A stretch of 64,000 bases of DNA from Yersinia rochesterensis (GCF_003600645.1 NZ_CP032482.1:2046001-2110000); one strand, 5' to 3'; shown: positions 18,249 to 29,010, counted from the stretch's first letter. Program-made: numbers and translations. Notes: generated by a model from the letters alone, not told the origin.

Positions 18249-18284
18249 AGTGATTATCACTGTTCTATTATTGGGACAATAATA
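18249..18284. promoter_or_regulatory. Two palindromes in the pirin-LysR divergent promoter
   Basis: AGTGATTATCACT (18249-18261) and TATTATTGGGACAATAATA (18266-18284) are perfect inverted repeats separated by 4 bp. They sit 26-61 bp before the LysR ATG. The second has the T-N11-A form expected for LysR-type operators. Operator function is inferred from position and symmetry. Confidence 0.55.
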
Positions 18285-18309
18285 ACTGTAGGTAACAGAA
18301 AGGCAGGAT

Positions 18310-19215
18310 ATGCAGGATCTCAATGACCTTTATTATTATGCCGAGGTGGTCGAGCACGGAGGATTCAGTGCCGCAGCTCGAGTATTGGGAGTGCCAAAGT
18401 CAAAATTGAGCCGGCGGTTAGCTTTATTGGAGGAGCGGCTGGGGGTGCGATTAATTCAGCGCTCAACTCGGCGCTTTGCGGTGACGGACGTCGGGCGCAC
18501 CTATTATGAACACTGCAAAGCGATGCTGGAAGAAGCCAAAGCTGCACAAGAATCGATTGATTTAACGCGAGCAGAACCTCGCGGCGTGGTGCGCATTACT
18601 TGCCCAGTGGCACTGTTACAAGCCACAGTCAGCACCATGTTAGCGGATTTTATGGCCAGTTGCCCTCTGGTGACTCTTCATCTCGACGCGACAAATCGAC
18701 AGGTCGATCCGGTGGCCGAAGCCATTGATATTGCTATTCGAGTGCGGCCACCGCCATTGCAAGACAGTGATTTGGTGCTGAAGGTGTTGGGTAACCGCTG
18801 CCAGTGTCTGGTTGCCAGCCCTGAGTTGATTGCGCGCCAAGGGGAAGTGAACGTGCCGGCTGATTTGACCGGCTGGCCAAGTCTTGGGCTAGGGCAGCCT
18901 CAGCAGGAATTTATCTGGAATTTAGAGGGGCCAGAAGGGGCGCATGCGGCAATTTATCATCAACCCCGGCTGGTGACCGCAGACATGACTACATTACGCA
19001 GCGCTGCCCTCAGTGGTGTCGGGGCGGTGCAGCTTCCGGTGATGATGGTGACGGAGCAATTGGCCGCCGGTGAACTCATCCGCCTATTACCGGAGTGGTC
19101 ACTGCGCCATGAAATTATCCATGCCGTTTTCCCCTCACGACGCGGTTTATTACCCTCAGTGCGCAGTGTACTCGATTATTTGGCACTGAGTTTTAGCCAA
19201 CTTGATGATCAATAA
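18310..19215 (+). CDS. LysR family transcriptional regulator
   Basis: 301 aa. N-terminal winged helix-turn-helix (residues 3-62: DLNDLYYYAEVVEHGGFSAA..PKSKLSRRLALLEERLG) and a type 2 periplasmic-binding effector domain (about 90-295) beginning GVVRITCP. It belongs to the large subgroup found next to pirin/YhhW genes. The divergent arrangement suggests that it controls the pirin gene and itself. Effector unknown. GAAAGGCAGGAT precedes the ATG. Confidence 0.9.
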   Translation: MQDLNDLYYYAEVVEHGGFSAAARVLGVPKSKLSRRLALLEERLGVRLIQRSTRRFAVTDVGRTYYEHCKAMLEEAKAAQESIDLTRAEPRGVVRITCPVALLQATVSTMLADFMASCPLVTLHLDATNRQVDPVAEAIDIAIRVRPPPLQDSDLVLKVLGNRCQCLVASPELIARQGEVNVPADLTGWPSLGLGQPQQEFIWNLEGPEGAHAAIYHQPRLVTADMTTLRSAALSGVGAVQLPVMMVTEQLAAGELIRLLPEWSLRHEIIHAVFPSRRGLLPSVRSVLDYLALSFSQLDDQ

Positions 19216-19273
19216 GGCTATTCTGGCATCAATCATTGTTTGTGGGGGTGCCGATATTGGCCGCCTATGCTTG

Positions 19274-20344
19274 TTATTTATCTTTGGTTTGCGATTCATG
19301 CTTATGACGATGGTGCGAGTCTGGGAAATGGGGATGAGAGTGCGCCATTGGCTGATGCCGATGAGAATGTTTATGCGGCACATTGGCACTGACCGGGAAA
19401 TCATGTGAATGCTGATGATGTACATCATGAAGATGTTCGTGTTCGTGCAGTAAATCTTCATGGTTGTGCTGATGCTCATGCTGTTCAGTCAGATGCAACC
19501 CAATCCCAATTGCCATCAACAGCCCAGCAACCACTAAAGGTAATGTCACGGCATCCCCCATCGCAACAGCCAGCGCCGCGCCCAAGAATGGTGCAATGGA
19601 GAAGTAAGCGCCAGTGCGGGCGGTACCGAGGTGGCGTAAACCAATAACAAACAGCGCCAGACTCACACCATAGGCAAAAAATCCGACCAACAGGGCACCG
19701 GCCAGATTGGTCAGTGGTGGTAAGGTTGCGCCTAGGGCAAAGGCCAATGCGAGATTCACTATACCCGCCACCCATCCTTTAACCGAAGCAATCCACGTGG
19801 CGTCCGTCAAAGAGACTTTGCGGGTCAGATTGTTATCAATCCCCCAGGCGAAACAGGCACCCAGAATAGCCAGTGTTGGCCACAGTCCGGCAAAATGCGC
19901 TTCTCCCGGCCAGCTCAGAATAGCTGCACCGGCAACAATCACCACCATGCCCAGAGCAATGCGGCGGTCAAAATTCTCCTTGAAAGCAAACCAGGCGAGC
20001 AGGGCAGTAAATACCCCTTCAGCATTGAGTAACAGTGAGGCTCCCGATGCGGGCATACCGGTCAGGCCAATCATCAGCAGCACCGGCGCAATAATCCCCC
20101 CCGCAGTAATCGCGCCGATAAGCCACCATAGCTCATTACGCGGCAGGCTGACGGCGGCTGGGCGGGTTATCAAGCGATACAGCGCCAAACCCACACCTGA
20201 ACCCAAATACAGTAAACCAGCCAGTAGCCACGGGCTAACCGTATTCAGCAATTGTTTCGCCAACGGGGTTCCGGCACCAAACAATGCTGCCGCCGTTAAT
20301 GCCGCTAATACACCCGGTTGTCGCAGTCCATCATGCCATTTCAT
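19274..20344 (-). CDS. EamA/DMT family permease with histidine-rich C-terminal tail
   Basis: About 356 aa. The first 280 or so residues carry ten hydrophobic segments in two EamA repeats (TM1 GVLAALTAAALFGAGTPLAKQ), typical of drug/metabolite exporters. The last 73 residues hold 24 histidines, mostly in HxH or HH pairs (HEHQHNHE, HKHSHRHQ, SHHRHKH), unlike ordinary EamA proteins and like the metal-binding regions of zinc, nickel or cobalt transporters. Metal transport or sensing is inferred. Start chosen at MKWHDGLRQPG; an in-frame ATG at 20407 adds 21 residues, and neither has a good ribosome site. Confidence 0.85.
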   Translation of the reverse strand: MKWHDGLRQPGVLAALTAAALFGAGTPLAKQLLNTVSPWLLAGLLYLGSGVGLALYRLITRPAAVSLPRNELWWLIGAITAGGIIAPVLLMIGLTGMPASGASLLLNAEGVFTALLAWFAFKENFDRRIALGMVVIVAGAAILSWPGEAHFAGLWPTLAILGACFAWGIDNNLTRKVSLTDATWIASVKGWVAGIVNLALAFALGATLPPLTNLAGALLVGFFAYGVSLALFVIGLRHLGTARTGAYFSIAPFLGAALAVAMGDAVTLPLVVAGLLMAIGIGLHLTEQHEHQHNHEDLLHEHEHLHDVHHQHSHDFPVSANVPHKHSHRHQPMAHSHPHFPDSHHRHKHESQTKDK

Positions 20345-20461
20345 GGAGGTCGCTCTGAGAATGAAGGGGAGTAGAAATTTTAGCGCATTAAAAAGCCGGA
20401 AAGCCATTTCTGTGGTAGAAAAAGATTGCCGGCTAGTTTGGTTGTTAATTATGTATAAATG

Positions 20462-21739
20462 TTAATTATCGACGGTTTGCCGATGAAACAATTCACGGAA
20501 TACCGGATAAATATCTTCAGGATCCCGAATATGCTGCATGGCAAAGTTATCGTATTTTTCCTGCAAGTCTTCATATTCCCGCCACAGTGTTTGATGGGCA
20601 CGGCGGGTGATTTCAATGTAGCTATAGTAACGCACCACAGGCAGGATTTTTTTCGCCAGTAATTCATGGCACAGCGGCGAATCATCGGCCCAGTTATCCC
20701 CATCTGAGGCTTGAGCCGCGTAGATATTCCATTGTGCGGGGTCATAGCGCTCTTGCACCACTTCGTCCATTATTTTCAGCGCACTGGAGACAATCGTCCC
20801 ACCGGTTTCTTGCGAATAGAAAAACTCTTGTTCATCAACTTCTTTCGCTTGGGTGTGATGGCGAATATACACGACATCGACGTTTTTATAAGTGCGGCTC
20901 AGGAACAGATACAGCAGAATATAAAACCGCTTTGCCATGTCCTTGGTGGCTTGATCCATGGAGCCAGACACGTCCATCAAGCAAAACATCACTGCCTGAC
21001 TTGAAGGTTCTGGACGGCGTTCATAGTTTTTATAACGCAAATCGAAGGTATCAATAAAAGGTACCCGGGCGATTTTTTGTTTTAATTCGGCAATGGCTTT
21101 GCGTATGCGTTCTTCTTCCAGCAATTGCGCCGGTTCCGAGTTTTCCAGCGCTTTCAGTGTCTCTTCCAATTCGCGCAATTCTCGACGTTTACTGGCGGTC
21201 ATGGCAGTACGGCGGGCCAGTGAGTTTTGCAGTGAGCGCACCACACTGATATTGGCCGGCACCCCATTGGAGGTATAACCTGCACGGTGAGTTTTAAATT
21301 CGGTCAGCTGTTTATACTGATTTTTCTTCAGGTTAGGCAGCGCCAGATCTTCGAACAACAAATCGAGATATTCGTCTTTGGATATCTGAAAGACAAACTC
21401 ATCTTCGCCTTCACCGTCCTGACCGGCATTCCCCTGACCACTGCCGCTACCGCCGCCACCACCTTGCGGGCGTTCTATGCGGTCATTGGTGACAAAATGG
21501 TCATTGCCGGGGTGAACTCGATGGCGTAATCCGCCACGGCCTTGATGGAACATCGGCTCATTGATGTCATCAATAGGTATTGAGACTGATTCGCCACTCT
21601 CAGTATCAGTTACTGACCTTTTATTGATAGCATCGGAAATTGATTGTTTAATTTGCGACTTATAGCGGCGCAAAAAGCGCTGGCGATTGACCATGCTTTT
21701 ATTTTTGCCGTTAAGTCGCCTGTCAATAAAGTAGCCCAT
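20462..21739 (-). CDS. yeaH: YeaH/YhbH family protein (DUF444, VWA domain)
   Basis: 425 aa. The start at [18 protein letters not shown] is fixed by conservation and by GGGGGAG a few bases upstream; the frame stays open 20 codons further. Glycine-rich linker ([14 protein letters not shown], residues 90-105) and a C-terminal von Willebrand A-like domain with the MIDAS signature DVSGSMD. A partner of the YeaG kinase in starvation responses; molecular role unknown. It lies 111 bp downstream of yeaG in the same orientation. Confidence 0.95.
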   Translation of the reverse strand: MGYFIDRRLNGKNKSMVNRQRFLRRYKSQIKQSISDAINKRSVTDTESGESVSIPIDDINEPMFHQGRGGLRHRVHPGNDHFVTNDRIERPQGGGGGSGSGQGNAGQDGEGEDEFVFQISKDEYLDLLFEDLALPNLKKNQYKQLTEFKTHRAGYTSNGVPANISVVRSLQNSLARRTAMTASKRRELRELEETLKALENSEPAQLLEEERIRKAIAELKQKIARVPFIDTFDLRYKNYERRPEPSSQAVMFCLMDVSGSMDQATKDMAKRFYILLYLFLSRTYKNVDVVYIRHHTQAKEVDEQEFFYSQETGGTIVSSALKIMDEVVQERYDPAQWNIYAAQASDGDNWADDSPLCHELLAKKILPVVRYYSYIEITRRAHQTLWREYEDLQEKYDNFAMQHIRDPEDIYPVFRELFHRQTVDN

Positions 21740-21850
21740 AACTCCCCCTGCCTCTATTCCCTGCATCTTCCGCACTGTTGCTGTGCTGACGAGCAACACA
21801 GCAACAATGTGGAATCAATCCCCGCGATATCATGGCGGACTAATAACAGG

Positions 21851-23785
21851 TTATGATGATTTTCTTACCCGCAGATACCATTCACACAGTAAACGAACCT
21901 GCTTGCGGGTATAACCTTTCTCCATCATTCGATCGACAAAGTCATCATGCTTTTTCTGCTCATCCGTTGAGGTTTTGGCGTTAAAGGAGATAACCGGCAA
22001 TAACTCCTCAGTGTTGGAGAACATTTTCTTCTCAATCACGGTGCGCAACTTCTCATAGCTGGTCCAGTTTGGATTCCGGCCATTGTTATTGGCTCTGGCG
22101 CGCAACACAAAATTGACGATTTCATTACGGAAATCTTTCGGGTTGCTGATACCCGCTGGCTTTTCAATTTTCTCCAGTTCAGCATTCAGTGATTCACGGT
22201 CAAACAGTTGCCCAGTATCCGGATCACGGTATTCCTGATCCTGAATCCAGAAATCGGCGTAAATAACATAGCGGTCGAAAATATTCTGACCGTACTCAGA
22301 GTAAGATTCCAGATAGGCGGTTTGGATCTCTTTGCCGATAAACTCAGCGTATTTCGGGATCAAATACCCTTTCAGGTGCTCGAGGTATTTCTCCGCGATA
22401 TCCTGTTGGAATTGCTCGCGTTCAATTTGCTGTTCTAATACATAGAACAGGTGCACCGGGTTGGCAGCCACTTCGGCATGGTCAAAGTTAAACACCCTTG
22501 AGAGGATTTTAAAGGCAAAACGGGTCGAAAGGCCGTTCATACCCTCATCAACCCCAGCATAGTCGCGATACTCTTGATAAGACTTGGCTTTAGGATCAGT
22601 ATCTTTCAGACTTTCACCGTCATACACCCGCATTTTGGAGTAAATGCTGGAGTTTTCCGGCTCTTTCATTCTTGAAAGAATGGAGAAGCGCGCCAGTGTT
22701 TCCAAGGTGCCGGGGGCGCAAGGTGCATGAGTCAGTTCACTGTGAGTCAATAACTTGTCGTAAATTTTGATCTCTTCTGAAACCCGCAGGCAATAAGGCA
22801 CTTTGACGATATACACACGGTCAAGGAAGGCTTCATTGTTTTTGTTATTACGGAATGTCACCCATTCTGATTCGTTAGAGTGCGCAAGAATAATACCGCT
22901 GAATGGTAGGGCGGATATCCCCTCAGTTCCGTTATAGTTCCCTTCCTGAGTTGCGGTCAGCAAGGGGTGTAGCACCTTAATGGGCGCTTTGAACATCTCG
23001 ACGAACTCCATAATCCCTTGGTTCGCCCGGCACAATGCCCCGGAATAGCCATAAGCATCGGGGTCGTTCTGGGCATGATTTTCCAATTTACGGATATCAA
23101 CCTTACCGACCAAAGCAGAGATATCCTGATTGTTTTCATCACCTGGCTCTGTTTTCGCAATCGCAACCTGCTCAAGAATAGAAGGCCAGACTTTGATGAC
23201 TTTAAATTTGGTGATATCGCCGCCAAATTCGTGCAGACGTTTGGCCGCCCACGGCGACATAATAGTGCCAAGATAACGGCTGGGAATACTGTATTCTTTG
23301 GCCAGAATCGCCGCATCTTCCTGCGGGTTGAATAAGCACAATGGGTGGTCATTGACCGGGCTGCGTTCACCATTAGCACTTAATATATAGATAGGGACGC
23401 GTTGCATCAGGGCTTTCAAACGTTCAGCCAGTGATGATTTACCACCACCTACCGGGCCGAGCAAATAAAGGATCTGTTTCTTTTCTTCTAACCCTTGAGC
23501 GGCATGTTTGAGGTAAGAAACGATTTGCTCTATGGCCTCCTCCATACCATAGAACTCTTCAAATGCAGGGTAACGGGCGATAACTCGATTAGAGAATAGC
23601 CGCGACATCCGGGACTCAAGTGCGGTATCGACCATGACAGGCTCACCAATAGCCATCAGCAGACGTTCAGCCGCATTAGCATATGCACTGCGATCTTGCT
23701 GACAAATAGTGAGGAACTCCTGCAGTGTGAACTCTTCGTCCTTGGCAGCCTCATAGCGCTGGAGATAGTGATCAAATATGTTCAT
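21851..23785 (-). CDS. yeaG: PrkA-type serine protein kinase YeaG
   Basis: 644 aa, the E. coli length. N-terminal AAA domain with P-loop GPVGGGKSSLAERL near residue 110 and a C-terminal PrkA kinase-like domain. E. coli YeaG autophosphorylates and supports survival in nitrogen starvation. Operon order yeaG-yeaH is conserved, with mipA divergent upstream as a neighbour. In Bacillus, PrkA is now regarded mainly as an ATP-dependent protease-like AAA protein, so kinase action should be read with care. Confidence 0.96.
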   Translation of the reverse strand: MNIFDHYLQRYEAAKDEEFTLQEFLTICQQDRSAYANAAERLLMAIGEPVMVDTALESRMSRLFSNRVIARYPAFEEFYGMEEAIEQIVSYLKHAAQGLEEKKQILYLLGPVGGGKSSLAERLKALMQRVPIYILSANGERSPVNDHPLCLFNPQEDAAILAKEYSIPSRYLGTIMSPWAAKRLHEFGGDITKFKVIKVWPSILEQVAIAKTEPGDENNQDISALVGKVDIRKLENHAQNDPDAYGYSGALCRANQGIMEFVEMFKAPIKVLHPLLTATQEGNYNGTEGISALPFSGIILAHSNESEWVTFRNNKNNEAFLDRVYIVKVPYCLRVSEEIKIYDKLLTHSELTHAPCAPGTLETLARFSILSRMKEPENSSIYSKMRVYDGESLKDTDPKAKSYQEYRDYAGVDEGMNGLSTRFAFKILSRVFNFDHAEVAANPVHLFYVLEQQIEREQFQQDIAEKYLEHLKGYLIPKYAEFIGKEIQTAYLESYSEYGQNIFDRYVIYADFWIQDQEYRDPDTGQLFDRESLNAELEKIEKPAGISNPKDFRNEIVNFVLRARANNNGRNPNWTSYEKLRTVIEKKMFSNTEELLPVISFNAKTSTDEQKKHDDFVDRMMEKGYTRKQVRLLCEWYLRVRKSS

Positions 23786-24207
23786 AGCGATGCCCGTCCT
23801 GTTTGAATGGTTGGGAACATAAAATAATAGTAGTGCTTTATTGGGTTAAAATTTTGAAACTACTACCTTATTGTTATGGTCGCGTCTCTCACAAAGGTCA
23901 AGTAGACATTAGGCGCAGACTCGCCACTGTCAGTACAATAAATAACCATCATTCGGTAATTAAATCTATTTTTTATTTCATTCCCAGTGTTTTATATATG
24001 ATTAATGAAGATTATCTGTTTGAATATCTTGTTATTTTATTGTAATCAAATCTACATAAATTTTAGGTTGTTAATTTGCTGTATATAGGCGATAAATTGC
24101 ACAGCGAATGTTGATATCGTGCGGGAATGTGTAAAGATTTCGCCACGGACAAGCAATTGATTTACACTTAGTTAACTCATGATTTTGTTACCAAAGGGAT
24201 TTTATCC
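23786..24207. other. yeaG-mipA divergent region
   Basis: 422 bp, AT-rich, no ORF with coding character and no RNA recognised. It must contain the promoters of yeaG (leftward) and mipA (rightward). Confidence 0.5.
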
Positions 24208-24978
24208 GTGAAAAAACATTACATAAAAATGAAGGAAGTCAAAACATTGGCGGCATTGGCTATTGCTACCGCAGTTTGTATGCCAACTGCGATGGCTGGA
24301 ACATGGTCTGTGGGGGCATCAGCATTAGTCAGTCCTGACCCTTATCGTGGCAAAAATGACCGTGTTTACCCCGTGCCTATCGTTTCTTATGAAAGTGATA
24401 ATTTCTATTTCCGTACATTGGCTGCAGGTTATTATTTATGGAAAGATGATAATAATCGTTTGTCGATTGATGCTTATTACCTGCCGCTGCACTTTACGCC
24501 AGGTGATAGTGACGATCAGCAGATGAAGGCGCTGGATAAACGCCGCAGCACCATGATGGCAGGGATGTCATATTCTCACATTGAAGATTGGGGGACTATC
24601 CGTGCAATGTTCTCCGGTGACGTGCTGGATAACAGTGGCGGCTTTGTCGGTGATCTGGCCTATCTCTATCGCTTCAGTGTTGATAGCTGGACTCTAACGC
24701 CGGGCGTTGGTGTTAGCTGGAACAGTGAAGATCAGAACAAGTATTACTATGGCGTGAAGCGTGGGGAATCAGCCCGCAGTGGTTTGGCGCAGTACAGCCC
24801 GAATGATAGCTGGTCACCTTATCTGGAACTGTCGGCTAATTACAATATCAATCCCAATTGGAATGCTTTCTTTACTGGCCGTTATATCCATTTGGCAAAT
24901 GAAGTGAAGAATAGCCCTATGGTAGATGCATCTTGGACGGGTGTGCTGTGGACTGGGGTGACTTACACCTTCCGCTAA
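24208..24978 (+). CDS. mipA: MipA/OmpV family outer-membrane protein
   Basis: 256 aa from a GTG start preceded by AAAGGGA at 24193-24199. Signal peptide to about residue 30 (cleavage after AMA before GTWSVG). The mature part shows alternating beta-barrel strands and ends in the aromatic YTFR. Segments YPVPIVSYESDNFYFR, GYYLWKDDNNRLS, YYYGVKRGESARSGL and YNPNWNA-like turns match E. coli MipA, the scaffold between MltA and PBP1B. Synteny with yeaG/yeaH supports orthology. An internal ATG at codon 8 is an alternative start. Confidence 0.92.
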   Translation: MKKHYIKMKEVKTLAALAIATAVCMPTAMAGTWSVGASALVSPDPYRGKNDRVYPVPIVSYESDNFYFRTLAAGYYLWKDDNNRLSIDAYYLPLHFTPGDSDDQQMKALDKRRSTMMAGMSYSHIEDWGTIRAMFSGDVLDNSGGFVGDLAYLYRFSVDSWTLTPGVGVSWNSEDQNKYYYGVKRGESARSGLAQYSPNDSWSPYLELSANYNINPNWNAFFTGRYIHLANEVKNSPMVDASWTGVLWTGVTYTFR

Positions 24979-25004
24979 TTTATCGCGCACGATATCTGAA
25001 CCAT

Positions 25005-25032
25005 AAAAAATGGGGCATAAAGCCCCATTTTT
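25005..25032. terminator. Bidirectional terminator mipA/yeaD
   Basis: AAAAATGGGGC / GCCCCATTTTT stem with a 5-nt loop between convergent mipA and yeaD. Confidence 0.88.
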
Positions 25033-25051
25033 GTATCTGTAATATAGGTCG

Positions 25052-25930
25052 TTATTGAGAATTCTTACGGCTACGGATGGTCATGGCGAGGCGAGCAGGG
25101 GAATCTGACGTCGCAACCAAAGGTTTGTTGACACGCGCAGTCTCGACACAAACCATTGTTTTATAACCATCATTTGGCATATCAACCATGCTGCTGGACA
25201 GCTCTGCTCCTGGGTTCCATGCAACCACATCACTTTGATGATGATGATGTACTTCAATGGTCCGTTTCAGCGCGGCATCTTTTATCAAACTGTAAGTTTC
25301 TGGCTGGGTATAAATTCGGTCAGTCTGACCATCAAACACCAAATCGCCTTGTTGAGTGGCATCAGCCACTTTCAGCACTTTATCAAGATACTTTTCGCCT
25401 AAGCCACTGATCTTAATCTGGTTGATATCGCCAATCTGGAAATAAGTATGTAACGCAGCAACCGTTTCGTAATCGCCGTGTGATTCTAATTCCATTTCAC
25501 ATTCTTCACCTAGCTTGAAGCGGGCAATCAAAGTGAATGGATGTGGCCAGAATTGACGGGATGCATCACTGTCTTCCAGTGTGAAGGTCAGGATAACCCC
25601 ATTTTCATTCTCATCATGGGCGCTAAGCGTCCATGGCAGTAAACGAGCAAAACCATGAGGAGGTTGCGCTGATGGGCCAAACCAAGGCCAACAAATGGGT
25701 ACACCACCACGAATAGCGACACCGTTTTTAAATGGCGTGTTATTGCTCAACCAGATAACCGGTTGTTCACCGCTTGGTTGGTAAGCCAATAAATGAGCAC
25801 CTTGCAAGCTAACTGCGGCACGTACTTTTGGATGGGAAACGACCACAATTGGCAGGTCATCCAACTGACGCTGACTGATGTAAGGTGAAATTTGTTCAAC
25901 AACAGGTAGGGTGAAGATTTTCTCGTTCAT
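25052..25930 (-). CDS. yeaD: D-hexose-6-phosphate mutarotase YeaD
   Basis: 292 aa (E. coli 294). Aldose-epimerase (galactose mutarotase) beta-sandwich fold. It interconverts anomers of glucose-6-phosphate and similar sugars. Conserved parts: GAHLLAYQPSGEQPVIWLS, RGGVPICWPWFG, HGFARLLPW (catalytic His), ALHTYFQIGDI and the C-terminal VCVETARV. It lies downstream of gapA on the same strand, as in E. coli. Confidence 0.94.
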   Translation of the reverse strand: MNEKIFTLPVVEQISPYISQRQLDDLPIVVVSHPKVRAAVSLQGAHLLAYQPSGEQPVIWLSNNTPFKNGVAIRGGVPICWPWFGPSAQPPHGFARLLPWTLSAHDENENGVILTFTLEDSDASRQFWPHPFTLIARFKLGEECEMELESHGDYETVAALHTYFQIGDINQIKISGLGEKYLDKVLKVADATQQGDLVFDGQTDRIYTQPETYSLIKDAALKRTIEVHHHHQSDVVAWNPGAELSSSMVDMPNDGYKTMVCVETARVNKPLVATSDSPARLAMTIRSRKNSQ

Positions 25931-26108
25931 TCGTTTGGCCTTATGAGAAAAGGGGCTGGAGATCCATTGAACTTCAGACTTTCGATAATATCACAGGCTT
26001 TAAATCTTGCAGCAAATCAACGATAAAGTAGTAGCGTATCATTGATATTGCGCAACTTTTTATAGGGCTGAAATGGGCAGGGCGGTGGGTTCATCAATGA
26101 CAGGTAAT

Positions 26109-26138
26109 AAAAAAGCCACTCGAATGAAAGTGGCTTTT
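26109..26138 (-). terminator. gapA terminator
   Basis: AAAAGCCACT / AGTGGCTTTT stem (10 bp) with an 8-nt loop, just downstream of gapA; a T-run follows on the minus strand (AAAAA before the stem on the plus strand). Confidence 0.85.
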
Positions 26139-26169
26139 GGTGGAAATTTATACTCTAAATATCAATCCA

Positions 26170-27177
<1,008 letters not shown>

Positions 27178-27373
27178 CTATTTGTTAGTGAATAAAAGGT
27201 TGGTTGTAAAATTACAAAAACCTTACCGAGCGTCAAGCGGAATCGTGTCAATTATTGCTACAAATCAAACCAAGGACGTTAGATCGAACATTAATTACGC
27301 GTTTCCAGATACGATTAGCCTCATTTTTATATTGGGGCGAATTATTCAGTTTAAAGTGAGAATCAGTAATATT

Positions 27374-27389
27374 TGCGATTTTTATCACA
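27374..27389. promoter_or_regulatory. Candidate CRP site between gapA and msrB
   Basis: TGCGATTTTTATCACA matches TGTGA-N6-TCACA with one mismatch. It lies 209 bp before gapA and 124 bp before msrB. E. coli gapA has a cAMP-CRP-controlled promoter, so this is plausible, but which gene it serves is not shown. Confidence 0.45.
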
Positions 27390-27512
27390 TTTATACTGTT
27401 GCCACTTTGATGGCATACAGTTTAGGACAATTTTAACTGCTTTGTTGTTAATTTTTTGTTATTATTAGACGTTGTTTTCGTTGACTTTATTCCCTGCCAG
27501 AGAACCGCACAA

Positions 27513-27926
27513 ATGGCTAAAGAACTGAACCCTACAGAAAATATTGAGAAACTGACCGATATTCAGCGGCATGTCACCCAACAGCGGGGGACGGAAGCAC
27601 CTTTTAGCGGAAAGTTACTGCATAATAAGCGCGAGGGCATCTACCAATGTCTGTGCTGTCATCAGCCGCTTTTTATCTCAGAATCAAAGTTTGATTCCGG
27701 CTGTGGTTGGCCGAGTTTTTATCAGCCGCTTGATGCAGAATCTATCCGCTATATTGATGATTATTCTCATAATATGCACCGTGTTGAGATCCGTTGTGGT
27801 CATTGTGATGCGCACTTGGGGCATGTCTTCCCTGATGGCCCACAACCGACCGGCGAGCGCTATTGCGTGAACTCGGCATCACTGAATTTTGTTGATGATC
27901 AAAATGGTGAACAAACTGCAGGTTAA
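27513..27926 (+). CDS. msrB: Peptide-methionine (R)-S-oxide reductase MsrB
   Basis: 137 aa, same length as E. coli MsrB. It reduces methionine-R-sulfoxide in proteins. Zinc site from two CxxC pairs (QCLCCHQ and RCGHCDAH); catalytic Cys in [11 protein letters not shown] near the C-terminus; [11 protein letters not shown] is a core motif. Start at [11 protein letters not shown] with conserved length; 19 further in-frame codons upstream are not coding. Divergent from gapA, followed by yeaC. Confidence 0.95.
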   Translation: MAKELNPTENIEKLTDIQRHVTQQRGTEAPFSGKLLHNKREGIYQCLCCHQPLFISESKFDSGCGWPSFYQPLDAESIRYIDDYSHNMHRVEIRCGHCDAHLGHVFPDGPQPTGERYCVNSASLNFVDDQNGEQTAG

Positions 27927-28001
27927 ATGTGCATTTTTGTCCCCCCATTTTAGATGTGAAAAATCGATTCAGCTTATTATTCGTTTACTGAGGATGCTCT
28001 G

Positions 28002-28274
28002 ATGGAGCTTGAAGACCTGATTTCAGTGATGACGCCCGAAATTTACCAGCGTTTGATGCAAGCCGTTGAGTTAGGTAAATGGCCCGATGGTGTGGCACTG
28101 ACGCCGGAACAGAAAGAGAACAGCCTGCAAATGGTCATGCTGTGGCAAGCGCGTCATAATAAGGATGCACAGCATATGAGCATCGGTACCGATGGCCAGA
28201 TAGTGATGAAAACCAAACAAGAGCTGAAGCAGCAATTCAGCCAGCCGACACTGGTCAAGTTGAAGCCCGAGTGA
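28002..28274 (+). CDS. yeaC: YeaC family protein (DUF1315)
   Basis: 90 aa. Small cytoplasmic protein matching E. coli YeaC: MELEDLISVMTPEIYQRL, GKWPDGVALTPEQKENSLQ, and MLWQARHN. Function unknown. GAGGATGCTCTG precedes the ATG. It is 75 bp after msrB and probably co-transcribed with it. Confidence 0.92.
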   Translation: MELEDLISVMTPEIYQRLMQAVELGKWPDGVALTPEQKENSLQMVMLWQARHNKDAQHMSIGTDGQIVMKTKQELKQQFSQPTLVKLKPE

Positions 28275-28321
28275 TCACTAAGGTAAGTCAGGTTGAATGC
28301 ACAATTTAAGTTGCAGGTTCA

Positions 28322-28345
28322 AACGGAGCCACATTCGGCTCCGTT
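28322..28345. terminator. Hairpin between yeaC and pncA
   Basis: AACGGAGCC / GGCTCCGTT, 9-bp perfect stem and 6-nt loop, between convergent genes. Short T-rich flanks only; probable bidirectional terminator. Confidence 0.65.
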
Positions 28346-28359
28346 GATGTTTATACCCG

Positions 28360-29010
28360 TCAACCCGCCAGTGCTTTTATTTCAGCCATAAACTGTTCCA
28401 ACGACTGTATGTTTGCTCCTGCTGCATTCATTGCATCAAGGGCCTGCTGGCTGTCTTGTGGTTGCAGATTGACCCCACGGCAACCCTCACTGATGACGGA
28501 TGTTTTATAACCTAATGTCAATGCATCTAACACGGTGTATTTCACACAGTAATCTGTTGCCAACCCCATAATGAACAAATGGTCAATTCCCTGCTGTCGT
28601 AACCAATCGTCCAGTGGCGTTTTCGCTCGTCGACCATTGTCGAAAAAGGCGCTGTAGCTGTCGATATCAGGATCTTGGCCTTTACGGAAAATGTCGATAA
28701 TCGCCTCTTGATTTAACTGCGGATGCAAAGCCGCGCCAGACGTATTTTGGACACAATGCACTGGCCACCACACTTGGGGTAATCCCGCCAAATCACCGAC
28801 AGTCCAAGGCTCAGCCTGTGAATTAACGGCAAAACTCCGGTGCCCGGCAGGGTGCCAATCCTGACTGGCGATGACCGGTATTTTGTGTCTCAGACAGGTG
28901 TCAATAGCCTCATTAGCAATGGCAATCACTGCATCACCCTCGGCAACCGCCAACGCACCACCGGGACAAAAATCATTTTGTAAATCAATTAAGAGCAGTG
29001 CGGTATTCAT
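28360..29010 (-). CDS. pncA: Nicotinamidase PncA
   Basis: 216 aa (E. coli 213-219). Hydrolyses nicotinamide to nicotinate for NAD salvage; also pyrazinamidase. Isochorismatase-like fold with the catalytic triad Asp9 (LLIDLQNDF), Lys in RKGQDPDIDSYSAF and Cys in GLATDYCVKYT. Metal site in SQDWHPAGHRSF. Start 15 bp after the ansA stop, so ansA-pncA form an operon as in E. coli. Confidence 0.95.
   Translation of the reverse strand: MNTALLLIDLQNDFCPGGALAVAEGDAVIAIANEAIDTCLRHKIPVIASQDWHPAGHRSFAVNSQAEPWTVGDLAGLPQVWWPVHCVQNTSGAALHPQLNQEAIIDIFRKGQDPDIDSYSAFFDNGRRAKTPLDDWLRQQGIDHLFIMGLATDYCVKYTVLDALTLGYKTSVISEGCRGVNLQPQDSQQALDAMNAAGANIQSLEQFMAEIKALAG

Noticed and set aside
19707..20465. 252-codon ORF on the plus strand
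   Set aside because: Antisense shadow of the EamA permease gene; its Pro/Ser/Ala-rich product is typical of a reverse frame and resembles no protein.
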